Assembly (NCBI GenBank): GCA_017619355.1
Contig: JAFZSO010000038.1
Span: 1 to 64,000, forward strand
Origin: Muribaculaceae bacterium
GTDB lineage: Bacteria; Bacteroidota; Bacteroidia; Bacteroidales; Muribaculaceae
Direction of reading: 5' to 3'
DNA: 64,000 nucleotides
This document shows positions 51,103 to 60,625 of the stretch, one piece after another. Positions within the stretch are counted from its first letter, which is position 1; each line of letters starts with the position of its first letter. A program made the translations under genes and the position numbers. Under the pieces are notes generated by a model. It did not search any database. It was not told the DNA's origin and saw only the letters and a program-made list of their open reading frames with translations.

Positions 51103-51942
51103 TCATCTTTTAAATTCAGCCGGCACTTGAGCTTCTCCCCGAAGGTTCTCGATAATCTGCTCAAAAACGGCCTTGCCTTCCTCTTCATTCAAGTGCTCCC
51201 AGCGCTCAAGCATCTCAAGCTTGCAGAAATAAGCAAAAACGGCTCCAATAGAGAATGTGTCGAAGAATGTGCGTTCGTCAAGCCAAGCCCATCTGAAAGC
51301 ATCTATCTTCTTCTCCTTCAACACAGGATCGGTCTCATCCACCACTTTCATCAAGTCGGCCACATAGTCATATTCTTTCGACAGGCTGAAGTCCTTGGCG
51401 CTGTTCATGCGTATGGTCTCTGTCACTTCGTTATCTCCCAGTAGATAATCGCCTACATTCCATTCATTCTTGCGGGCAATCATTGCTGTAAGGATGTTTG
51501 TCACATTGAAGTTGAACTCATACCAGTCGGCAATCATCTTGTTGGGGCAGCCCATCGCATACTTGTAGTACTCCAGCATCATGGCATCTTCGGCAAAGAA
51601 GCCCGCCTTACCTTTGTTATTTGGGTACTCGCGGGCATAAATTGACATGAAAGATGGATAGCGATGCACATTAAAGTTCATCTCTTGAGCCGAAGTGATC
51701 AAGTCACGATACTGCTCAAGCGTGTAATTGCCATTAGGCAGCAATGTGGCATCTGGGTTATTCAACAGCTTGACTATGTTCTGACAATCATTCTTCAGGA
51801 AGAAATAGAACAACAGTTTCTTGTCTGAATCTGAGAGGACAATCTCAATTTCGTCTCTCAATTCAGCTATGGTGGGAACCTTCTCCGTGTTATTCAAAGA
51901 GATGTCAGGCAAGCCGGCCATTAAACAATAGTAATTCCCCAT
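51103..51942 (-). CDS. DUF2764 protein of the V-ATPase operon
   Basis: A 279-residue protein of the DUF2764 family, recognisable by MGNYYCLMAGLPDISLNNTE and the alpha-helical body with WYEFNFNVTNILTAMIARKN. It sits between subunits E and A, as it does in other Bacteroidetes V-ATPase operons. No genes for subunits C or F are in the operon, and the position and helical make-up make DUF2764 a candidate for the missing C (socket) subunit. That is inference; the function is unproven. Confidence 0.85.
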   Translation of the reverse strand: MGNYYCLMAGLPDISLNNTEKVPTIAELRDEIEIVLSDSDKKLLFYFFLKNDCQNIVKLLNNPDATLLPNGNYTLEQYRDLITSAQEMNFNVHRYPSFMSIYAREYPNNKGKAGFFAEDAMMLEYYKYAMGCPNKMIADWYEFNFNVTNILTAMIARKNEWNVGDYLLGDNEVTETIRMNSAKDFSLSKEYDYVADLMKVVDETDPVLKEKKIDAFRWAWLDERTFFDTFSIGAVFAYFCKLEMLERWEHLNEEEGKAVFEQIIENLRGEAQVPAEFKR

Positions 51943-51961
51943 CTTCGTTATGCGTTATGCT

Positions 51962-52558
51962 TTATGCATGAAAGAGCATTTCCACCAACTGTGGACGGAG
52001 GAACGATTTGAAGTAATCCTCAAACTCCTCTTCTCCAAAATTCACCTTGTATGATCCGTCGGCAGGTTCTATCGTAAACAATGCCTTCTGACCGTGGACT
52101 CCTTCAATTTTTACTGACTTGTCGAGCAACTCCTTAGCTTGTTTGGCAAACACGGCTTTCAAGCCTTCGGCATCTTCAGTAGAGATGACAATATCTTCTT
52201 GGGCGCCCCACTTTTCGGCAAGTTTCAGCAGGAACTGATTCATGAAGTCCTTGTCTGTTACCGATTGTTTTACGATATCACTCACAGCATTGTCAGTAAG
52301 CACATTGGTGATTTCCGTTTTCAATGCGCTCAGTGCTTGAACTGAATACAACTTCAACTCCGACTTTGTGTTCTCATGGAGCGATTCCGATTCCTTTTTG
52401 GCTGCTGCAACAATCTCATCGGCTTTTTTCTTGGCTTCTGCAATAATTGATGCCGATTCGACCTTAGCCGATGCTATAATCTTCTCAGCTTCGGCCTTGC
52501 CTTTTTCAACTCCTTCGCTTAAGAGTTTGTCTGTCAGTTCTTTAATCTTCGTTTCCAT
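51962..52558 (-). CDS. ntpE: V-type ATPase subunit E (peripheral stalk)
   Basis: A 198-residue protein with a long N-terminal coiled coil rich in Ala, Glu and Lys (KGKAEAEKIIASAKVESASI) and a globular C-terminus. It is the first gene of the operon, 30 bases downstream of a good promoter. Confidence 0.88.
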   Translation of the reverse strand: METKIKELTDKLLSEGVEKGKAEAEKIIASAKVESASIIAEAKKKADEIVAAAKKESESLHENTKSELKLYSVQALSALKTEITNVLTDNAVSDIVKQSVTDKDFMNQFLLKLAEKWGAQEDIVISTEDAEGLKAVFAKQAKELLDKSVKIEGVHGQKALFTIEPADGSYKVNFGEEEFEDYFKSFLRPQLVEMLFHA

Positions 52559-52580
52559 ATATTCACTTGAATTTCGACTA

Positions 52581-52611
52581 CAAAGTTACTCCCTTTTTTC
52601 TACTCAGCAAA
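52581..52611 (-). promoter_or_regulatory. Promoter of the V-ATPase operon
   Basis: On the minus strand: TTTG (52611-52608), 19 bases, TAACTTTG (52588-52581). The start of transcription would be near 52574, giving a leader of about 15 bases. Confidence 0.8.
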
Positions 52612-52740
52612 AATAGGCACTATGAAAATCATTCACCTAAATTAAAAATAATAAAAACTAATATAGAATAGAGTTTCTATAAAATATGGTTGCGTAATGA
52701 GAAAACTTGAGTTAAGAAAGGGCACAAACTTGAGGAAGCA

Positions 52741-52775
52741 AAAACATCTCGCTGAGTTTCAGCGAGATGTTTTTA
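52741..52775. terminator. Terminator downstream of tRNA-Leu
   Basis: AAAACATCTCGCTG and CAGCGAGATGTTTTT form a strong stem around an AGTTT loop; its A and T runs suit both directions. It would end the tRNA transcript on the minus strand. Confidence 0.8.
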
Positions 52776-52779
52776 TTTG

Positions 52780-52861
52780 TGCGCCTGAAAGGACTCGAAC
52801 CTTCACGTCGTGGGACACCAGATCCTAAGTCTGGCGCGTCTGCCAATTCCGCCACAGGCGC
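52780..52861 (-). tRNA. tRNA-Leu (anticodon UAG)
   Basis: On the minus strand the acceptor stem GCGCCTG pairs with CAGGCGC, the T arm reads GGTTCGAGTCC, and the anticodon loop reads ACTTAGGAT with anticodon TAG. A long variable arm (TGTCCCACGACGTG) marks a class II tRNA. The CCA end is not encoded; discriminator is A. Confidence 0.96.
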
Positions 52862-52921
52862 AGTTTGCATTGCAGCAGTGCACAGGTTCATTTGGGCCTT
52901 GCCCTTGCCGCTTTGCGGCTG

Positions 52922-52954
52922 CAAAGGTAATCATTTTTTCCGATATTCGCCAAA
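52922..52954 (-). promoter_or_regulatory. Promoter of tRNA-Leu
   Basis: On the minus strand: TTTG (52954-52951), 21 bases, TACCTTTG (52929-52922). Confidence 0.7.
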
Positions 52955-53206
52955 CTCTTCGTTTTTTTGCCCATTTGCCTGTTGCCGATTGCCGGTGCTC
53001 GATGATGTCGCATTTATTGAGTGTTTTGCATCATGAACATCGCTTTTTCGTGGATTATACCTCAAAATTCATACCAGAAACAAGGGTTTTGGTTGATATT
53101 TCAACATAAAAGTTGTTGTTTTATTAGATTTTTCTATAAATTTGCCCCTTAATTATAGTGGTACCATATAACTTTTTAACGCACATACTATAAAAAACAT
53201 ACTCTT
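52955..53206. other. Spacer with promoter of the subtilase
   Basis: Together with the tRNA promoter this fills the gap to the subtilase gene. TAAATTTG at 53137-53144 with TTG triplets about 20 bases before it (53113-53118) is the likely subtilase promoter, leaving a leader of about 55 bases. No gene is seen. Confidence 0.6.
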
Positions 53207-56200
53207 ATGAAAAAACCATTACTAACATTCTTGATGGCTTCGGCCTTACTTTTCGCTTTTGCTGGCGACAAGTTGTCAATAGGTACGCTGCGCTTCCTGC
53301 AGCTACGTCAAGAAGCCATAACCGACAGTCTAAACGTATTTCCAAGCAGGGCACCTTCACAAGTCAATGTGCCATTCACTCCTAAAAAAATCAAACCAGT
53401 TGCCGGTGGAGGCTTTGCCCTTCCTGAGATGGTGAATGGAGTGGAGATGGTTGAAGCCTTCATCAAGCTCAAGGGCACCTCTACCGCCCAACTCGAGAGC
53501 ATGGGCGTGATTGTGAATGTGCGTTACGACACTTTTGTCACAGCAAAGATTCCTGTCGACCGCATTGTGGAGATCAGCGAGCTTGACGAGGTGGACCAGA
53601 TCGATGTTGCCCAGCAGATGCAGATTGCAACCGACATTGCAAGTGATGTCACTAACGCTAACAAGGCCTGGTATGGAACCGACAACGGACTCTGTTCTGA
53701 CTACGATGGCTCGGGGGTTGTGGTAGGTGTCGTCGACACAGGTATCGATTTCCAGCACATTGCTTTCAAAGATGAGTCGGGCAACACGCGCATCAAGGCG
53801 GCTTATCTGCCTGGTGCATCGAGTGGTGGCTCATCTGTTTCTTATGGTGGTCGTCAGTATACTGGCACCCAGTTAAGCAGTCTAAAATATGATACTCAGT
53901 CTGAGAGTCATGGCACACACACCAGTTCCACGGCAGGCGGTTCAACAGTCAGAATTGACGATAGCCATGTCTATACTGGTATGGCTCCCAAGAGCGACCT
54001 TGTGCTGGTGGGCTGTGGAGACTATCTGTATAATACATATATCGCAAATGGTCTTACCTACATCAAGAACTATGCTGATTCACACAATCAGCCTTGTGTG
54101 GTGAATCTGAGCCTTGGTTCTCAGAATGGCCCACACGATGGCACAGGACAGCTTCTGGAGGCTTATAACAGTTTTACCAGTAATGGAACCGCCAAGGGTC
54201 GTGTGATTTGCGTCGCAACAGCAAACGATGCCGGTGGCAACATGTATTATGGTGGTACTGCCACCACATCTACTCCCGCTGCCACAAGTCTGGAGTTTAT
54301 CAGATATTCAGATGTAGCAGGCACCTATTGCTATAATGCTACTGTTAGCGGATATTCCTTGCAGAGTCTCTATCATGTGTGGCCACGCACTTCTGGCAGT
54401 CAGCTCAAGTTCCAGTTTGTGGTTATTGACAAGCGCACCAAGTCTATTGTCGCAACTGCCACGGCAATCACACCCACATCTTCCAGCTCCTCGGTGTCGT
54501 TAGGTAGCAATTGGAGCACTTACTTCAGCAGTGCAAGCATCACTGTTTCCCGTAGCCAGGATTCTTATAGCGGGAAGTACTGTTATGCGATTCAGGTGAA
54601 AGGCACCACCACCGAAGATGTAGACGACATGTCGACCGATGCCAACGGGAATTACATTTCCCGTTATGCCGTGGGCATGTTGGTCTATTCCACTTCAGGC
54701 ACAACCAAGTTCGACTGCTGGGGCATGGACTCTTACCGCATGAGTGAGTTCATGGATGTGGACTTTGTTGGTTCTTATGGCAATTATAATTTCACCAATG
54801 GTAGCGACGAGTGTTCGGTGGCATCTTCAGCAACTGCTGTAGGTACTGTGACCGTGGGTGCTTATGTTACCAGAAAGACGGTTGAAACCTCCAATAGCAT
54901 CTCTTATACCGAGGATGAATACACCGTGGGCGATATTGCCTCTTTCTCTTGTTACAGCACAGGTTGTGGCCCTGATGGCAAGGTCTATCCCGATATTGCC
55001 GCTCCTGGTGCCATCCTCATTGCAGGTGTGAACCGATACGATACCAGTAATTACCCTGCCACAGAGAGTTCTTCTTACGAGTATATGACCATCATCAATG
55101 CCAGCGATGGCAGCCGTTATGGTTCTATGAGTGGTACATCAATGGCAACTCCCACTGCCACTGGTATCGTGGCACTCTGGCTTCAGGCTAATAACGAACT
55201 CACCGTGAATGATGTGAAGCAGGTGATGCAGGCAACAGCAGCAAAAGATGCCTTCACCAGTGGAACAAATGGTGCTCACTTCGGTGCCAATGGTAAGATT
55301 GACGCCCTGGCTGGCCTGCAATACATAGCACCTTGTGGTTCTCGCATCACTGCCACGCCCACCGAGCTGGCGTTTGATGAGACCTATGTGGGGGCAACAT
55401 CGCCCACTAAGTCGTTTAATGTGAAAGGTGTGAACCTCAAGGGCAATATCACGCTCACGCTCAATGACCCCAATGGCGTGTTCACGCTCAATGCCACCAC
55501 AGTGACACAGACCCAGGCTGCTAACGGCAAGGACATCACCGTCACCTTCACGCCCAAGGCGGCCGCCAACTATCAGGCCACTGTCACGCTCACCAGCACA
55601 GGAGCTGAGGCGGTTACCGTCACCCTGACGGGTACTGGCAAGACTTATGTTCCTGAAATCATCACCGAGCCGGAGGCATTGACTCTGGAAGCCAAACTCA
55701 ATGAGTCGGCAACCGGCACATTCTCTGTGCTGGCTGCCCATCTTACCGGCAATGTCACACTCACATTGAACGACCCCAATAATGGATTCTCGCTCGATAA
55801 GACTACCATTACCAAGGCTGAGGCCGAGGATATTTGCGATGTCACCGTCACCTTCACGCCTCATGCTGCCACCAACTATGCAGCCACAATTACCCTCGCC
55901 AGCCCTGGAGCCGAATCGGTTACGGTGAGCCTCACTGGCAAGGTGGTGTTGCCCTTCGTTATAGCCGACCCCGAAGAACTCCTTCTCGAGGCCAAACTCA
56001 ATGAACCAGGCACTGGCAAGTTCACTGTGATGGGTGAGAACCTCACCGGCAATGTTACACTCACCCTGGGTGATCCCGATGGCGTGTTCACGCTCGACAA
56101 GTTCACCATCACCAAGTCACAGGCCGAGTCGGCAGACGGCTGCGAGGTGAATGTCACCTTCACGCCGCTTGCCATGACCGACTATAACACCACAGTCACC

Positions 56201-58159
56201 CTCTCAAGCCCAGGTGCCGAACCTGTGACGATAATCCTCAACGGTTCGCCCCTCAAGCCTTACTTCATCTTCGAGCCCGAGGAACTCACCTTCAATGCCG
56301 CTACTGAAGAAACAGTGAGCAAGACTCTCCAAATCCTTGCCGAGAACATTTATGGCGATGTTGAACTCTCGCTCGACGATCCCAGCGGCGTGTTCTCGCT
56401 CTCAACCACCAGCATTCCCGCTGCTGAGGCTGAAGACCTGGCCGAGGTTACCATCACCTTCTATGCCGAGAACGAAGGCACCTACGAGGGTTATCTCATT
56501 CTCACCACTCCATGGGGCGAAGAAGATGAGTGGGTGAAACTCACTGCAATCGCCAATGATGGCGGCACAGCCAGCGACAATTACCTCAACATCGCCAAGT
56601 ATGCCACCATTGATACAGCTGGCTGGAACACCACCTACGTCAACAAACTCTACCAGTATAAGGACTACGAGGACACCAACGAAGGCTGGCTCACCATTCC
56701 CGTCTATGGCGCTTGGGTGGGAGTGTATTATAACAACCATCCGCAGCAGTGGATACAATCCAATGTGACTAACACATCCAACAAATATGCTGGCAGTACA
56801 TGGAACAGTAATGCTGAGTTGCTGGGCAGCTCCGTTTATTTCACAGGAACTAGTGGTAATGGATCCGCTCGTGCAATGGGCTACAATTCTCGAAATAATT
56901 ACACGCAGGAAACAGTCACATTCTATGTGACCAATACCACTGCTGTGAAATTATTGGGACAGGGGCAGAGCAGAACCAATAGTACATATCCTGCCACTCT
57001 GAAGGTTTATGAGTGCACAAAGAATGATGATGGTTCACTCACGGCATCGACTGCCGATCTGGCTAACCAGACGAGTTCTGCCACATCGGGCACGTTCGTC
57101 CTTACAGCTACAGGGCTTGATGAAACCAAGATTTATAAGGTGGAGGCTGGCACCTATCGCAGTTATCTCTGCGAAATCGGTTTCTGCACGCCGCTGCCCG
57201 AGACGCTCACTCTGCGCCAGCTTGTGAGCGAGGGCGTGGAGAAGAAGGCCTACAAGATTCAGGACGGCAACCTCCGCGTTGTCATGCTCTCGCTCGACGG
57301 CAAGAAGATCTACTGCAAGGATGAGAACGACTATGCCGCGCCCAGCGTGCCAAAGGATGGCGAAGTCGACTATTCGCTCGACAAGGCACACATCATGAAC
57401 GGCTCGTGGGACCAGAGTAACTGGATTGCCTTGCAACTCGACAATGGCGAGGAATGGAGTGGCAAACAAGCCCAGCTCATTGGCTATCTGCTCAAGAATG
57501 TCAATGGTAAGCTCAAGGACAAGACCAATCCCGTGTTCGTGGTCAACAGCAAGAGCCTGCCCGATGCCTACAGCAATGAGAAAGTTGACTATTTGGCCGG
57601 CAATCACAACGTCTTCATCACTTGCAATATGGTATCCACTTCGCAGCAGGGTGCCGACGGCAACACCTACTTCTTTGTGGCTCCCAAGCCTATGGAAATC
57701 GCTGAAATTACTTGGGCGTTCTGGGATGGCGAGAAGTTCACCGTACCGCCCTATGTCGAGGGCCAGATCAACGAACTCCAGTTCAGTGGAGGCTTCTATG
57801 TGGATCTGGCCGAACTCGGGGAATTAGCACCCACACTCGATGTCAACCATGTCTATCAGTTCACAGGCCTCATCAAGCGCGAGCAGGCCACTGCTTCTCG
57901 ACTGAATGTTTCCCGTGATGTGCCCGAGGTTTCGGCCAACTACTTGGTCTATCCTGTGGGCGACCTGAGCGATGTGGGTAGCATTGTGGGCGACGTCATC
58001 ACCGGTGTCAACGACTTGATTCCGGGCAAGACCGTCAAGGCCATGCGCTACTTCGATACGCTCGGCCGCATCTCCACCAAACCTTTCTCGGGCATCAACA
58101 TCATTGAGGTGGAATATACCGACGGCACTCGCCAGGTGATTAAGAAACTGCTCAGGTAG
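53207..58159 (+). CDS. Large secreted subtilisin-like protease with four tandem beta-sandwich repeats
   Basis: A 1650-residue protein with a signal peptide (LLTFLMASALLFAFAGD). Residues about 75-140 resemble an I9-like propeptide. The S8 catalytic triad is D177 (VVGVVDTGID), H235 (SESHGTHTSS) and S645 (GTSMATP); a large insertion of about 400 residues separates His from Ser. Residues about 714-1117 hold four roughly 100-residue repeats (for example GNVTLTLNDP, then VTVTFTPHAATNYAATITL), resembling choice-of-anchor or Ig-like domains. The C-terminus (RYFDTLGRISTKPFSGINII and KKLLR) resembles a type IX secretion sorting tail, a weak resemblance. It likely degrades proteins at or outside the cell surface. 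Confidence 0.9.
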   Translation: MKKPLLTFLMASALLFAFAGDKLSIGTLRFLQLRQEAITDSLNVFPSRAPSQVNVPFTPKKIKPVAGGGFALPEMVNGVEMVEAFIKLKGTSTAQLESMGVIVNVRYDTFVTAKIPVDRIVEISELDEVDQIDVAQQMQIATDIASDVTNANKAWYGTDNGLCSDYDGSGVVVGVVDTGIDFQHIAFKDESGNTRIKAAYLPGASSGGSSVSYGGRQYTGTQLSSLKYDTQSESHGTHTSSTAGGSTVRIDDSHVYTGMAPKSDLVLVGCGDYLYNTYIANGLTYIKNYADSHNQPCVVNLSLGSQNGPHDGTGQLLEAYNSFTSNGTAKGRVICVATANDAGGNMYYGGTATTSTPAATSLEFIRYSDVAGTYCYNATVSGYSLQSLYHVWPRTSGSQLKFQFVVIDKRTKSIVATATAITPTSSSSSVSLGSNWSTYFSSASITVSRSQDSYSGKYCYAIQVKGTTTEDVDDMSTDANGNYISRYAVGMLVYSTSGTTKFDCWGMDSYRMSEFMDVDFVGSYGNYNFTNGSDECSVASSATAVGTVTVGAYVTRKTVETSNSISYTEDEYTVGDIASFSCYSTGCGPDGKVYPDIAAPGAILIAGVNRYDTSNYPATESSSYEYMTIINASDGSRYGSMSGTSMATPTATGIVALWLQANNELTVNDVKQVMQATAAKDAFTSGTNGAHFGANGKIDALAGLQYIAPCGSRITATPTELAFDETYVGATSPTKSFNVKGVNLKGNITLTLNDPNGVFTLNATTVTQTQAANGKDITVTFTPKAAANYQATVTLTSTGAEAVTVTLTGTGKTYVPEIITEPEALTLEAKLNESATGTFSVLAAHLTGNVTLTLNDPNNGFSLDKTTITKAEAEDICDVTVTFTPHAATNYAATITLASPGAESVTVSLTGKVVLPFVIADPEELLLEAKLNEPGTGKFTVMGENLTGNVTLTLGDPDGVFTLDKFTITKSQAESADGCEVNVTFTPLAMTDYNTTVTLSSPGAEPVTIILNGSPLKPYFIFEPEELTFNAATEETVSKTLQILAENIYGDVELSLDDPSGVFSLSTTSIPAAEAEDLAEVTITFYAENEGTYEGYLILTTPWGEEDEWVKLTAIANDGGTASDNYLNIAKYATIDTAGWNTTYVNKLYQYKDYEDTNEGWLTIPVYGAWVGVYYNNHPQQWIQSNVTNTSNKYAGSTWNSNAELLGSSVYFTGTSGNGSARAMGYNSRNNYTQETVTFYVTNTTAVKLLGQGQSRTNSTYPATLKVYECTKNDDGSLTASTADLANQTSSATSGTFVLTATGLDETKIYKVEAGTYRSYLCEIGFCTPLPETLTLRQLVSEGVEKKAYKIQDGNLRVVMLSLDGKKIYCKDENDYAAPSVPKDGEVDYSLDKAHIMNGSWDQSNWIALQLDNGEEWSGKQAQLIGYLLKNVNGKLKDKTNPVFVVNSKSLPDAYSNEKVDYLAGNHNVFITCNMVSTSQQGADGNTYFFVAPKPMEIAEITWAFWDGEKFTVPPYVEGQINELQFSGGFYVDLAELGELAPTLDVNHVYQFTGLIKREQATASRLNVSRDVPEVSANYLVYPVGDLSDVGSIVGDVITGVNDLIPGKTVKAMRYFDTLGRISTKPFSGINIIEVEYTDGTRQVIKKLLR

Positions 58160-58180
58160 CATTTTCCAACACTTTATCAC

Positions 58181-58220
58181 GCAACCCTCCTTGACACTGG
58201 TCGGGGAGGGTTGCTGTTTT
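58181..58220 (+). terminator. Terminator of the subtilase gene
   Basis: GCAACCCTCC and GGAGGGTTGC form a ten-base stem with a 14-base loop, then TGTTTTCTTC. It lies right before the promoter of the thiamine operon. Confidence 0.88.
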
Positions 58221-58223
58221 CTT

Positions 58224-58255
58224 CTTGCACATCTCGGGCAGATTGTTTACCTTTG
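58224..58255 (+). promoter_or_regulatory. Promoter of the thiamine-uptake operon
   Basis: CTTG at 58224-58227, 20 bases, TACCTTTG at 58248-58255. Transcription would begin near 58262, just before the riboswitch. Confidence 0.65.
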
Positions 58256-58273
58256 CAGCACGATTCATGATGA

Positions 58274-58346
58274 GTTTGGGGTGCTCCACACTTGGGGCTG
58301 AGATCATACCCACTGAATCTGAACCGGGTAATGCCGGCGTAGAGAA
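58274..58346 (+). promoter_or_regulatory. TPP (THI-element) riboswitch
   Basis: The conserved core words are present in order: GGGGTGC, GGCTGAGATCATACCC, then GAACC and CCGGGTAATGCCGGCGTAG. Together these define the thiamine pyrophosphate riboswitch. It ends about 18 bases before the ATG of the TonB receptor, so it likely blocks translation or transcription when thiamine pyrophosphate is plentiful. Confidence 0.93.
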
Positions 58347-58363
58347 CAAAAAACTTATTTGCA

Positions 58364-60619
58364 ATGAAAAAAAGCATTTTAACGGCTGCCGCTATCCTAT
58401 GCGTCAGCACCACGGCATTAGCAACAAATGTTGCTGTCGACAACGACACCGCTATGCAGGTGCAACTCCAAGATGTGGAAGTGCTTGGCACACGCGCCAC
58501 ACGCACCACACCAGTGGCTTACAGCAATGTGAGCAAACAGCAAATCGCCGAGGTGAATCACGGCAAGGACATTCCCTTCCTGCTCTCCACCAAGCCCTCG
58601 GTCGTCACCACCAGCGATGCCGGCAACGGCATTGGCTACTCGTCCATCAGGATTCGCGGTGTCGACCCCACGCGCATCAACATCGCCACCAACGACATAC
58701 CCATGAACGATGCCGAGAGTCATGAAATCTATTGGGTGAATACTCCCGACTTTGCTTCGACCGTCGAGGATATCCAGATGCAGCGCGGCGTGGGCACCTC
58801 GAGCAACGGTGCCGGTGCCTTCGGTGCCAACATCAACCTGCGCACCCAGCGCATGAGCGCCACCCCCTATGCCGAGGTGAGCGGCAGCTACGGCTCTTTC
58901 AACACCAACAAGGAGACTGTGAAGGCCGGTACCGGACTGCTGGGCGGCCACTGGGTGTTCGATGCCCGCTTCTCGCACATTGCCAGCGATGGCTACCGCG
59001 ACCGTGCCTCAAGCAAGTTGCACTCCTACTTTGTGCAGGGCGGCTACTTTTACGACGCCGGTTCGCTCAAGCTCATCAGCTTTGGCGGCAAAGAGGAGAC
59101 CTACCACGCCTGGGACGGCATCAGCCGCAAGATGCTCAGCACCGACCGCACCTATAACCCCAATGGAGAAATCAAGCACGGCGACGAGGTGACGGGCTTC
59201 TACGACGACCAGCTCGACAACTACCGCCAGACGCACTACCAGCTCATCTGGGAACACAATTTCAACACCCGCTGGCACCTGAACCTCGCCGGCCACTACA
59301 CCGACGGCTATGGCTACTATCAGGAGTACAAGAACGCCCGCACGCTCAAGGAGTATGCCCTCACGCCGTTCACTGTCAATGGCGAAACTATCAAGAAGTC
59401 GAGCCTCGTGCGCAAGAAGATTGTCGACAGCGGCTTCGGTGGCGCCGTGTTCTCCCTGCACTACACCCATCCCCAGAGCCATGTGTTCACCCTGGGCGGT
59501 GCCTTCAATCATTACAGCAACGACCACTACGGCCGCGTCATCTGGGTCGAGAACTACCTGGGCGAGCTTGCGCCCGACCACGAGTATTACCGCAACAACG
59601 GCAAGAAGAACGACTTCAACATCTACGCCAAGGGCGACATCAAGATTTGGCAGGGCCTGCGCGGCTATCTCGACCTCCAGTACCGCCACATTGGTTACAC
59701 TATTCTGGGCAACAACGACAAGTGGGATTGGACCGCTTCGCCCGAGCACTTCCAGACGCTCGACATCGACGAGCAGTTCAACTTCTTCAACCCCAAGGCC
59801 GGTCTGTTCTATCAGATAACCCCCAACCACACCGCTTACACCTCTTTTGCCGTGGCCCACAAGGAACCCACCCGCAACAACTACACCGACGGCCTCTTCA
59901 CCGTCTATCCCAAGGCCGAGCGCCTCTATGACTGCGAACTGGGTTACAGCTTCCAGAACAGCCGCTTCAGCGCCGGCATCAACTTCTACTACATGAAGTA
60001 CAAGGACCAGTTGGTGCTCAACGGCAAACTCAACGAGATAGGCGAGGCTATGGCCGAAAATGTGCCCGACAGCTACCGCATGGGCGTGGAACTCACCGCT
60101 GGCGTGAAGTTCACCGAGTGGCTCAAGTGGGATGTGAATGCCACCTTCAGCCGCAACCGCATCCAGGACTATGTGGGCTATGTGAGTGACTATGACGCTG
60201 AATGGCACGAGCTCTGGACCCAGACCGCCATCGAGAAGGGCAACACCACCATTGCCATGTCGCCATCGGTGATCGTGGGCAGCAACTTGCAGTTCGCCCT
60301 CAAGGGTTTCAGCGCCCAGTTCCAGTCGCAGTATGTGAGCCGCCAGTACCTCGACAACTTCGAGAACAAGGACGACAGCCTTGACCCCTATTTCGTGAGC
60401 AACCTGAACCTGGCCTACACCTTCAAGCTCCGCTCCGTCAAGGCCATCACCGTGGGTTGCACCATCTACAACCTCTTCAACGAGCGCTATGAGAACAACG
60501 GCTATAGCCAGACGGCGGCCGTCTATGGTGCCGACGGCAAGATGACCCTCGTCAGCGACCCCCGATTCTATCCCATGGCTGGCACCAATGTGCTCGCACA
60601 CATCACCCTCTCATTCTGA
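58364..60619 (+). CDS. TonB-dependent outer-membrane receptor, thiamine uptake
   Basis: A 751-residue outer-membrane receptor with a signal peptide (ILTAAAILCVSTTALATN). The plug domain begins with VQLQDVEVLGTRATR and contains GYSSIRIRGVDPTRINIATN; the barrel ends in YPMAGTNVLAHITLSF, with the normal terminal phenylalanine. It has no carboxypeptidase-like N-terminal domain, so it is not a SusC protein. The riboswitch in front and the PnuT gene behind identify thiamine or a thiamine derivative as the ligand, a regulon well known in Bacteroidetes (OMR1-PnuT). Energy comes from TonB-ExbBD elsewhere. Confidence 0.93.
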   Translation: MKKSILTAAAILCVSTTALATNVAVDNDTAMQVQLQDVEVLGTRATRTTPVAYSNVSKQQIAEVNHGKDIPFLLSTKPSVVTTSDAGNGIGYSSIRIRGVDPTRINIATNDIPMNDAESHEIYWVNTPDFASTVEDIQMQRGVGTSSNGAGAFGANINLRTQRMSATPYAEVSGSYGSFNTNKETVKAGTGLLGGHWVFDARFSHIASDGYRDRASSKLHSYFVQGGYFYDAGSLKLISFGGKEETYHAWDGISRKMLSTDRTYNPNGEIKHGDEVTGFYDDQLDNYRQTHYQLIWEHNFNTRWHLNLAGHYTDGYGYYQEYKNARTLKEYALTPFTVNGETIKKSSLVRKKIVDSGFGGAVFSLHYTHPQSHVFTLGGAFNHYSNDHYGRVIWVENYLGELAPDHEYYRNNGKKNDFNIYAKGDIKIWQGLRGYLDLQYRHIGYTILGNNDKWDWTASPEHFQTLDIDEQFNFFNPKAGLFYQITPNHTAYTSFAVAHKEPTRNNYTDGLFTVYPKAERLYDCELGYSFQNSRFSAGINFYYMKYKDQLVLNGKLNEIGEAMAENVPDSYRMGVELTAGVKFTEWLKWDVNATFSRNRIQDYVGYVSDYDAEWHELWTQTAIEKGNTTIAMSPSVIVGSNLQFALKGFSAQFQSQYVSRQYLDNFENKDDSLDPYFVSNLNLAYTFKLRSVKAITVGCTIYNLFNERYENNGYSQTAAVYGADGKMTLVSDPRFYPMAGTNVLAHITLSF

Positions 60620-60625
60620 TGACTT

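Noticed and set aside
59009..60601. 530-codon minus-strand frame opposite the thiamine receptor
   Set aside because: The plus strand encodes a full TonB receptor with plug, barrel and terminal phenylalanine; the antisense frame has no recognisable pattern.
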